A stretch of DNA of 64,000 nt from Blastocatellia bacterium AA13 (GTDB lineage Bacteria; Acidobacteriota; Blastocatellia; UBA7656). Of the stretch, positions 1-7,212 are shown piece by piece. Where the stretch lies: the NCBI GenBank assembly GCA_003222245.1, contig QHVH01000005.1:89223-153222 (forward strand), written 5' to 3'. Positions within the stretch are counted from its first letter, which is position 1; every line of letters starts with the position of its first letter. The notes below the pieces were generated by a model that was given only the letters and a program-made list of their open reading frames with translations, was not told where the DNA came from and ran no database searches. A program made the translations under genes and the position numbers.

Positions 1-51
1 TAGGCCATAACACGGGTTAGGTGCGGTGGCCTTGGTGCCTAAGACGTTCAA

Positions 52-128
52 GACGCCAAAAAAGTCTCAACTTTTTTTGGCGTCCGCCGCGCCTATCCCT
101 TTGCTAACGCCGACCGTTAGCAAAAGGG
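52..128 (+). promoter_or_regulatory. two tandem stem-loops in the leader of the GT39 gene
   Basis: Two near-perfect inverted repeats sit back to back. The first pairs GACGCCAAAAAAGT (52-65) with ACTTTTTTTGGCGTC (70-84). The second pairs CCCTTTGCTAACG (97-109) with CGTTAGCAAAAGGG (115-128). The 3' arm of the second contains the AAAGGG part of the ribosome binding site used by the ATG at 137, so folding would hide it. The open frame continues upstream to 26, but hairpins here argue for an untranslated leader. The first could also be an upstream terminator or a repeat-element end. Confidence 0.5.
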
Positions 129-136
129 AGTGGTGT

Positions 137-1738
137 ATGCACGCTCGCCTTCGATACGGGCTGGAAAAGAGAGAACAGCCCGTCGCTTCCGAAATTACCG
201 CACATTACGAGTGGCTATCGATATCGGTCATCTGTTTCGTCGGAGTGCTGCTCAGGCTCTTTTCTCCGGCAATGAAGTCCGACCTTTGGTATGACGAGGT
301 CTGTAGTTTTGTGGTCGCGAGTCAGCCTTTCGGCAGGATGATGCGCGTCATATATCTGGGCGCCGACACCAATCCACCGCTCTATACATTTCTTCTGCAT
401 TTTTGGATCAAGCTCGGAAACTCGGACACTTCAGTAAAATTGTTTTCCTTGATGTTCGCCACAGCTTCAACGATTGTTCTTTACAAGCTTGCAAGGCAGC
501 TTGCAGGCAGATACGTGGCGATGCTGTCGAGCTGTTTGTTTACTGCCTCTCCATCAGTAATAACTTATAGTGTTGAAGCACGTCCTTACGCGATATTCCT
601 CTTCTTGAGTTTGCTCTCCACCTACTCTCTGCTTTCAACGCTTCAAGAGGCTAAGCGACCACAAACGTGTCAGGCGCGGTCAGGCAGGCTTTGGTTAGGT
701 TACTGTGCGGCGAGCACGCTGCTGTTATACACACATTGGTTCGGGCTGTTGGTGCTGGCGGCCCAAGCGGTAGCCCTTGTGGCCTACAGTCCAAGTTCAT
801 TTCGGTTCTTGCGGCCTTATCTCAATTCTCTTCTGTTGATCGCCGGCTGCTGCCTGCCCTTGATCTTGCTATTGCGCAACCAACTTGTCTTGCAGAATTC
901 GGTGGGCGGCTATAGTTGGCCAGGAAAACCGGGCTTGCGAGTATTGACCGGCCTCGGCGCATTCCTGGCAGGCGGCGAGAACCCATTGGCCTTGATCTTG
1001 CTACTGCTCGTAGCGGCCATTATTGCGAATCGAGCCATCTCTCAATTCAAAAGAAATGGTGGAAGTGCTGTCTTATTCCTATTGAGCTATGCGGCTCTAC
1101 CGGTCGTCGTTGTTTTCGCCGCATCAAATCTATTGACCAATAACAGCTTTTTCGTGAACAGATATTTTCTGCCTTTCATTATCAGCATAAATATTCTGAG
1201 CGGTCTGGCACTCTCACGTCTAAACAAGCGGCTCGCATGTGTCTTTTTATTGCTGTTCTGGCTGTTCCCTTTGGGGACAACTGTGAAGCATTGGCGGGTA
1301 ACTGAGACACAGTACAGTCAAGCGGCGTCAGAGTTGGCCGCGCATGCGAGCAGCGATGCCTTGATCGCGCATCTCTCGCCGATGAGTTACTACCCATTGC
1401 TTCATTACAGGCGCAAACAAGAAGTTACCGAGCGGATATTATTCACCCACGCTGGAACAGGATACGAAACTGCCTACAACTTGGAAGGGGAGATGCTGAA
1501 CAGCGACGACCTGATTCAGGCGGGAGATGAGCTGCACAAATACTTGGAGTTGTGGTTAATCATCGATTCCACAGATAAGGATGCTCACCTGAGTGAGGCA
1601 TATGAGCGCATCAGGAGCGACGGCAATTTTATTCTTGAATCTACAAAGCAAATTCGGAGTCTGCGCTTGGAACATTATAGATTGAGGTCTTCCGGTCCTA
1701 GCCGGGAGCTCCCCGAGCTGGCTCCTACACGTACATAG
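137..1738 (+). CDS. GT39/ArnT-like integral membrane glycosyltransferase
   Basis: Predicted 533-residue polytopic membrane protein. Glycosyltransferases of this superfamily (ArnT, PMT, family 39) move sugars from polyprenyl-phosphate carriers to acceptors on the outer face of the membrane. After the first membrane segment it has the short motif LWYDEVCS, matching the conserved acidic DE pair of the first periplasmic loop in GT-C enzymes. About ten hydrophobic segments follow, then a soluble C-terminal part of roughly 130 residues. The frame is open from 26, but the ATG at 137 has AAAGGGAG just upstream and avoids translating two hairpins, so I chose it. The next gene in the same direction, 73 bases on, is another GT-C-like membrane protein, so the two probably work on the same surface polymer. 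The sugar and acceptor cannot be told. Confidence 0.75.
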   Translation: MHARLRYGLEKREQPVASEITAHYEWLSISVICFVGVLLRLFSPAMKSDLWYDEVCSFVVASQPFGRMMRVIYLGADTNPPLYTFLLHFWIKLGNSDTSVKLFSLMFATASTIVLYKLARQLAGRYVAMLSSCLFTASPSVITYSVEARPYAIFLFLSLLSTYSLLSTLQEAKRPQTCQARSGRLWLGYCAASTLLLYTHWFGLLVLAAQAVALVAYSPSSFRFLRPYLNSLLLIAGCCLPLILLLRNQLVLQNSVGGYSWPGKPGLRVLTGLGAFLAGGENPLALILLLLVAAIIANRAISQFKRNGGSAVLFLLSYAALPVVVVFAASNLLTNNSFFVNRYFLPFIISINILSGLALSRLNKRLACVFLLLFWLFPLGTTVKHWRVTETQYSQAASELAAHASSDALIAHLSPMSYYPLLHYRRKQEVTERILFTHAGTGYETAYNLEGEMLNSDDLIQAGDELHKYLELWLIIDSTDKDAHLSEAYERIRSDGNFILESTKQIRSLRLEHYRLRSSGPSRELPELAPTRT

Positions 1739-1811
1739 AACGAAGCTGCTTTGAGCGATTCGCGATCGATACAGTCAAACGGCACGACTACACGGCGGAA
1801 GGAGTATCCAA

Positions 1812-3551
1812 TTGAAATTGAAGTTGATGGGAATCGACAATATTCGCGGTTATATGACGGCGGTACTGGCGGTCCTTACCGTTGCCGTCTACGTCGATTC
1901 GATCTCTGGCTCGTTCGTCTATGACGACCTTACCGTCATCGGGCCGCATCTCGGCGCCAATTGGAACTCTTCGACGTTAGCAACCGTCTTCGGAAGGGAT
2001 TTCTGGTCAGGGCTTAGACCCGACAAATTCCACGGCGGAGTTAACAGCATCTACTATCGCCCGTTGTTCAACTTTTATCTGATGTTGATCTACCGAATTA
2101 TTGGCGACCACGCAGATCGGTGGCACTTGTTTACGGTGGTAATGCACACACTCGCGGTACTGGTTGTCTTTCGCATCATCGATCATTCTCTGGGATCGCT
2201 CTTTTCAATCGACGGCGGCCGACGATGTTTACTGGCAGGCATTGCCGCAGCCGTATTTGCGATTCATCCACTCCAGAGTGAATCCGTTGCATGGATTTCT
2301 GCTATAGGCAATCCGTCGAGCACTATATTGATTCTCGGAGTAGTCTACTTCTATTTGAAGTACCTTGAGCGTTCAGAATTGAAACAGTATTTGCTGGCGG
2401 TGGCTGTGTTCTTGGTTGCCGTATTGTGGAAAGAGAATGCGTTGACCCTGATTCTCATCCTGCCCGCCTATGAGCTGTTATGGCACTATAGACATGGTTA
2501 CCAGCCCGAGGGGGCATCTCGCGAAGGCAGTGGCATAACATACAAGTATAATCTCGTAAGCCGGTCTATCGTTCGGATGTTACCGTTTGCCGCGGTCGCC
2601 ATAGGATACTTCATATTGAGATTTATCGCCCTTGGAACGCTAGTCGGTCGCTATCAGAGCTTCAATTTTCCCGATGATTCTTCGCTTACTATTGCGGATA
2701 ATCTCCTGACGCTGCCGGTCTTGATTAACCGCTACGCTGGAATGATGCTTGCGCCGTTAGGTCTTTCGTCATTCTACACCTTTCCCTATGTTCGATTTGC
2801 AACCATCGGATCATTCTGGAGTCCTTTCGTCGTAGTTGCTTTCGCGACGGCGATTCTCGCTGTTGGCTGTCGGAAATGGCCGGAGTTAAGGCTTGCAACG
2901 CTGTGGATGGTTTTGCCTTTGTTGCCCCATCTCAATACGCTGGGTCATTCAAGCGAAGAATTAATACAAGACCACTACCTGTACTTGCCGCTTATGGGAT
3001 ATGGACTGCTGGCGGCCTCGGTACTGGGCCGCCTATGCCTGAGATTGTCTCCGGCCTTCGCACGGCGGGCGATGACGACTCTGGCGGCCATTCTGATAGC
3101 GGTACTGGGCGTGATGACGGCGCAGCACAACAGGTTATGGCAAAATCAGAATTTGCTGTGGGCCGAAGCCGCGGCTCACGCGCCGAGATCGCGAATCATA
3201 CATCTTGAGCTGGGGGAACTCGCCGAGCTGCGAAATGACTTGGAGCTGGCGGAGCACGAATATCACGTTGTTCTCGCTATAAACGGTGAAGTGCTTGACG
3301 GACTCAACAATCTTGCTTTCGTAGAGGCAAAACAGAACCGATGGGCTGAGGCAACAGAAAACTTCGAGCATATCGTCTTGCTCTCGCCGGAAAAACCCCT
3401 TGCCCATTTCAATCTTGCGATCTCCTACAGCGCGGAAAAGCGTTACGACGAAGCTCAGCGCGAGCTGCAAACAGCAGTTGATCTCGATCCCAGTGGGCCT
3501 AGGGCACTTGAATGGCGTAGGCGGCTTGACAATCTAAGGCAGCGGAAGTGA
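1812..3551 (+). CDS. TMTC-like polytopic membrane protein with C-terminal TPR repeats
   Basis: Predicted 579 residues. The N-terminal 440 residues are multi-spanning and carry FVYDD in the first loop and HPLQSESVAWI further on. Both are hallmarks of the bacterial TMTC/PMT-like family, in which a GT-C transmembrane core is joined to tetratricopeptide repeats. The last 130 residues hold about three TPR units (for example around LNNLAFVEAKQNRWAEA and AHFNLAISYSAEKRYDEA). The start is a TTG with AAGGAG seven bases upstream (1799-1804), a good site that decides the start. It probably forms a transcription unit with the glycosyltransferase before it. Family members are presumed protein O-glycosyltransferases or lipid-linked sugar transferases; the function here is inferred from family only. 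Confidence 0.75.
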   Translation: MKLKLMGIDNIRGYMTAVLAVLTVAVYVDSISGSFVYDDLTVIGPHLGANWNSSTLATVFGRDFWSGLRPDKFHGGVNSIYYRPLFNFYLMLIYRIIGDHADRWHLFTVVMHTLAVLVVFRIIDHSLGSLFSIDGGRRCLLAGIAAAVFAIHPLQSESVAWISAIGNPSSTILILGVVYFYLKYLERSELKQYLLAVAVFLVAVLWKENALTLILILPAYELLWHYRHGYQPEGASREGSGITYKYNLVSRSIVRMLPFAAVAIGYFILRFIALGTLVGRYQSFNFPDDSSLTIADNLLTLPVLINRYAGMMLAPLGLSSFYTFPYVRFATIGSFWSPFVVVAFATAILAVGCRKWPELRLATLWMVLPLLPHLNTLGHSSEELIQDHYLYLPLMGYGLLAASVLGRLCLRLSPAFARRAMTTLAAILIAVLGVMTAQHNRLWQNQNLLWAEAAAHAPRSRIIHLELGELAELRNDLELAEHEYHVVLAINGEVLDGLNNLAFVEAKQNRWAEATENFEHIVLLSPEKPLAHFNLAISYSAEKRYDEAQRELQTAVDLDPSGPRALEWRRRLDNLRQRK

Positions 3552-4037
3552 AGAGATCATCGGATTAGCTCGGGCTTAGTTTTGGCTACTGACAGTATTA
3601 TTTCTGATAGCCAAGTAGCGAAACCAGTGTACTCGACGGCAATCTGTCTCTCGCTGTGTTCGGCTTGTACACATGACAGATCAGCGTAAGATGCGACCCA
3701 TTAAATGGCGCTAAGCATATACGTACAGGAGTAATCAATCGATTCCTTGTATGGATAGGCGAGACTCTCTTCTCTGCACTTCTCATTGCTAAGCCGCTGG
3801 GACAACGAAATCCCGCAAGTCAGTGTGTGTTGCGGTGAATCAATTCCGGTCAGCCGAATCCGGAGTCATACGCAGATAGATCACTCATCACCTCTTTTTC
3901 GCAACACGGCGTCTTTGAAACGCCCAATTCATCTCAGAGGCTAGCAAAATAGCCCTGAACCTCCGGGAATGGACCTTGCCTTTCAAAGTTGCGGATCGTC
4001 GCGAGAGGACGAATCCATCAAAAAGAGGTGTACTGCA
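3552..4037. other. intergenic region, no gene seen
   Basis: About 490 bases between the TMTC-like gene and the FecR gene. An imperfect inverted repeat (TTGGCTA near 3583, TAGCCAA near 3609) might be a weak terminator but lacks a T-run. The reading frame of the downstream gene is open from 3969, but that stretch has no ribosome binding site. The region should contain the promoter of the FecR/DUF6600 gene; I could not pick one. Confidence 0.4.
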
Positions 4038-6431
4038 ATGTTACGAAATGATTCAGGAAAAATATCAATGTCAGCCGCATTAGCGGTGTTCATAGTCGGC
4101 GTACTCGCTATCGTCGCAGCGGTAGTGCTGTTGATTGTTCGCCCAGGAATGAACAATAACGGCAGCACAGTTCAGGCAAGTACGATTCCATTTGCGGCGC
4201 GGGTTGATAGATTGGATGGCGACATTGGAATCGCACGGCAGACGGACGCCCAGAATGGATCTTATCAAGGCTGGTCAAAGGCCACCGTTAATGCGCCGGT
4301 CTCGCTTGGTGATCGAATCTACACTAGCAGCGGTTCGAAAGCGGCGATCGCAATCAACCGGAAGAACTATGTCCGTCTCAATCCTGGAACCTCACTCGAC
4401 GTAGTTTCTCTCAGCCAGGGACACACCCAACTGGCGTTGCGCGAGGGCGCTTGTGTTTTCGATGTTGGGGCTCTTGACTCAGGCGAGACTTATGAAGTAG
4501 GCACTCCCAGCGGCGCCGTGGACTTCACGGAGCCCGGCTTGTATCAGATTGGCATCGATGAGGGGAGCGACACGGTTGTATCGGTGCTGAAGGGGCACTG
4601 TCAGGTTGCCGGTGTCGCCGGCGCGGGCGAAGTCAGCAAAGGTCAACTTCTGACGTTCGCCGCCGCGGAAGCCGCGGAAGCGATCGTCTCTGATATTTCA
4701 CCTGATGTCGCAGGCAAGATCGTTGACGATTACTATTCGTATCGCTATCAACAAGCCTACGACGGCCGATACCGGAATTACGGCGCCTATGAAAGTGATC
4801 CGTACTATTACGAACAAAGTTATCGCCGTTCAGAGAGCTATCGGTATATCCCCGAAGACTCCGACATAGCGGGCGTTGAAGATCTTGATGAGAACGGCGA
4901 GTGGCAGGATGTACCGAGCTATGGCCATTGCTGGCGCCCGCGCACGACTTCTTCTGATTGGGCTCCCTACCGTGATGGCTACTGGTCGGATGATTCCACG
5001 CTCGGGCTCACGTGGGTTTCAAACGAGCGTTGGGGGTGGGCTCCTTATCACTATGGCCGATGGGCGCACCTCAACCAGGGGTGGTACTGGGTTCCGTCGG
5101 AGATAACGCGGCACACTACTTATTCGCCCGCCCTTGTAGCTTTCGTGTCGCCTCGAGCAGATGAGGTGGGATGGGTTCCACTGGGACCCGGTGATCCTTA
5201 TGTGCCGCGATACTACGACCGGGACTATCAACCGCGCTATGCTGGATCGAGAAAAGAGATCGATAGATATGTGAATGAAACAAGTGTCGTCAACTACAAT
5301 GATGCATCGGCAATAACGATGGTCTCAATAAATCAGTTTACAAGAGTCATAACTCCTGCGACCGTGCTGAAGCCCGACCCGTCGTGGCGTGAAACCGCAA
5401 GGCCGATTGTAGATCCATATGCAGTGCCGGTGGTCAGACGAATTGCCCCGACTCTGGAGGCCTCGAGACCTGTTGTCGCCGTTCCAATCGAGACCCAGCA
5501 GAGTTTCAATCGTCCGGTGATAATGAGACGCCAACCGGTGGCGCCATCAGCGACGACGAACATTGCAGAGACGCTGAAGGTACAGGCGGTGCCGGAAACC
5601 GCGGTCAAACAAAAGCTAAAAGTGAAGAACATCGGAGCCGTTACTACTACCCAGGCAAACGGAATTCCTGCCATACCTCCCGAAGCAAAGGTAGCCGTCC
5701 AAACGCCTGAGCAGAGAGACGCGCGCATTAACGCCCTGGCAGCGCAAGCGGCTCAAGGTAACAAAGCCGCGAAGCGAGAGATGCGTCAGCTCGAAGCGCA
5801 GCAGCAGGCCCAACAGCAGCAGGAGTTGAAGTCTCAGCGTAAGGCGAGCGCTCAACAGGAAGCAGCGCAACAGCAGCAACAGGCTGAACAACAAAAAGCC
5901 GAGAAGCGAGCCGCTCGTCAGCAGGCTCAGCAGACTGCAGCGCAAGCCGAGCAACAACGTCAGGCTCAAGCCGCCCAGCAAGCTGAACAGCAAAAAACTC
6001 AGAAGCAGGCCGCGCGTCAGCAGGCAGCTCAGCAAGCTGAACAACAAAAAGCTGAGAAGCGAGCGGCACGTCAGCCGGCTCAACAGCCCGCGGCGCAAGC
6101 CGAGCAACGACGTCAGGCTCAGATAGCTCAACAAGCTGAGCAGCAGAAGGCCCAAAAGCGAGCCGCGCGTCAGCAGGCCGAACAAGCGGCTCAGCAACAG
6201 GCTCAACAAGGAGCCGCTCGCCAACAGAATCAGCAGGAGCAGAAGCGGATTCAAAAGCAGGCTCAGCAACAGGCTGCGCAACAAGCGCAGGAACAGGCTC
6301 AGCAACAGAAGCAACAGCAAAAGCAACAACGTCGAGCGGAAGCTCAAAGCGCCGAGCAGAACGCTGCTCAACCTAACTCCAACAAAGCGGAGAAAAGAGC
6401 ACAGAAGGCCAAGAACAAGAATTCGAACTGA
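4038..6431 (+). CDS. FecR-domain / DUF6600 protein with long Gln-Ala-rich coiled-coil tail
   Basis: Predicted 797 residues. An N-terminal membrane anchor (residues about 10-35) is followed by a FecR-like beta domain (about 50-200, with GDRIYTSSGSKAAI and YVRLNPGTSLDV). A Tyr-rich linker leads to a DUF6600-type Trp/Tyr-rich domain (about 270-420) with repeated W-x-P-Y-x-x-G-x-W patterns. From about residue 570 to the end the protein is almost entirely Q, A, K, R and E, with a repeating QQAEQQKAxKRAARQQ unit, probably a long coiled coil. The ATG at 4038 has AAGAGGTG before it. Proteins of this type are exported and cell-envelope attached in Acidobacteria; the role is unknown. The repeat tail produces a long Leu-rich antisense frame, which is a shadow. 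Confidence 0.75.
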   Translation: MLRNDSGKISMSAALAVFIVGVLAIVAAVVLLIVRPGMNNNGSTVQASTIPFAARVDRLDGDIGIARQTDAQNGSYQGWSKATVNAPVSLGDRIYTSSGSKAAIAINRKNYVRLNPGTSLDVVSLSQGHTQLALREGACVFDVGALDSGETYEVGTPSGAVDFTEPGLYQIGIDEGSDTVVSVLKGHCQVAGVAGAGEVSKGQLLTFAAAEAAEAIVSDISPDVAGKIVDDYYSYRYQQAYDGRYRNYGAYESDPYYYEQSYRRSESYRYIPEDSDIAGVEDLDENGEWQDVPSYGHCWRPRTTSSDWAPYRDGYWSDDSTLGLTWVSNERWGWAPYHYGRWAHLNQGWYWVPSEITRHTTYSPALVAFVSPRADEVGWVPLGPGDPYVPRYYDRDYQPRYAGSRKEIDRYVNETSVVNYNDASAITMVSINQFTRVITPATVLKPDPSWRETARPIVDPYAVPVVRRIAPTLEASRPVVAVPIETQQSFNRPVIMRRQPVAPSATTNIAETLKVQAVPETAVKQKLKVKNIGAVTTTQANGIPAIPPEAKVAVQTPEQRDARINALAAQAAQGNKAAKREMRQLEAQQQAQQQQELKSQRKASAQQEAAQQQQQAEQQKAEKRAARQQAQQTAAQAEQQRQAQAAQQAEQQKTQKQAARQQAAQQAEQQKAEKRAARQPAQQPAAQAEQRRQAQIAQQAEQQKAQKRAARQQAEQAAQQQAQQGAARQQNQQEQKRIQKQAQQQAAQQAQEQAQQQKQQQKQQRRAEAQSAEQNAAQPNSNKAEKRAQKAKNKNSN

Positions 6432-6590
6432 TCATATGACGAGCGCAGATCCAGAACCGAACGAGGAAGATAGGACGAGGACGACGTGTCTACGATATGA
6501 GATTGTGACCTCAGTCAAAACTCAGGCGGCAAGCAGCAACGCGAACTGAGAGTCACTTCAATCCTGCCATACATGAGTAAGTAAGTAAGC

Positions 6591-6965
6591 TTGGAAGCGA
6601 CCGAACTCTCATACCGAAGTGACCGTCAACGGGAGGTTTTCTTTTCTATTGTTCGAGCTGGAGATCTAAGCATCGATGAGTTAAAGCGAAGCGGAGTGGA
6701 GATCATATTTCTGCTAGACTTGAGATCCTGCCCGAACAAGCCCGAGTGGTGCGCCAGCTATTCGATTGGATTGGGCGCGACCGGCTCAGCATTGGCGAGG
6801 TATGTCGAAGGCTTACAAACGCCGGAGAGCCAACGTGACATCATCAGGGCACTGGTCAAAACCGTTGATATCGGAAGGAACGCAATTACGGTCGTGTTCA
6901 AGGTCAATCCGCCCCCTCTTGAATCTCGCCCCGAAAGGGGCTTTTTGCAATATTGTTGGTGGCGT
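6591..6965 (+). pseudogene. serine recombinase C-terminal fragment (relic)
   Basis: An open frame from 6591 runs to 7058. Only the part around 6790-6965 is recognisable: a stretch with RDIIRALVKTVDIG, then VVFKVNPPP and the closing GFLQYCW. That is the order and wording of the extreme C-terminus of large serine recombinases (…IIRALVKRVEI…VVFRV…GFLQHCW). The resolvase catalytic domain is absent upstream. The natural stop is lost, because the frame runs on into a palindromic repeat. The first 60 residues are not recognised. I read this as a decayed mobile-element remnant. Confidence 0.55.
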
Positions 6966-6967
6966 AG

Positions 6968-7012
6968 TACAGCAACCTTGGGCTTGGCATCCACAACCTC
7001 TTCGGGGTTGAC
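6968..7012. repeat. dual-hairpin intergenic repeat, isolated copy
   Basis: Contains CAACCTTGGGCTTGGCATCC followed by a degenerate CAACC-n-GGGGTTG palindrome. It matches the copies near 28.59 kb (CCAACCTTGGGCTTCGCATCC then CAACCCCTTTGGGGTTG). It sits exactly between a recombinase remnant and an ankyrin remnant. Confidence 0.65.
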
Positions 7013-7019
7013 GCGATCT

Positions 7020-7180
7020 AAATCGAGAGGGTCCGCCCCGGCCTCAAGCAACATTTGAACCGTCTCCGCGTCGCAGTCGGCTGCCGCGATAATCAAAGCG
7101 ATGATGCCGCTTCAGATGCGTTATTCACATTAGCGCCGGCTTTGATCAAATCCTTCAATATCTCCCGAGAACGCAGGCCC
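7020..7180 (-). pseudogene. frameshifted ankyrin-repeat fragment
   Basis: On the minus strand, reading from 7180 down to about 7115, the frame gives REILKDLIKAGANVNN. After one frameshift at about 7110 it resumes as ALIIAAADCDAETVQMLLEA then GADPLDLD. These are two consecutive ankyrin repeats (…LL.AGADVN…). The second repeat runs into the dual-hairpin repeat. No start, ribosome binding site or full-length frame is present, so this is the stump of a lost ankyrin gene, downstream of and on the same strand as the STAND gene. Confidence 0.5.
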
Positions 7181-7212
7181 AAGATAATGGCAGGTCGGGG
7201 AAGGCTATCCCC

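Noticed and set aside
5616..6371. 251-codon Leu/Ser-rich antisense frame
   Set aside because: It is the reverse of the Gln/Ala-rich repeat (CAG/CAA read backwards gives Leu codons). There is no ribosome binding site.
6591..7058. intact 155-residue gene
   Set aside because: Only the recombinase tail is recognisable, and the last 30 codons read the palindromic repeat and ankyrin antisense.
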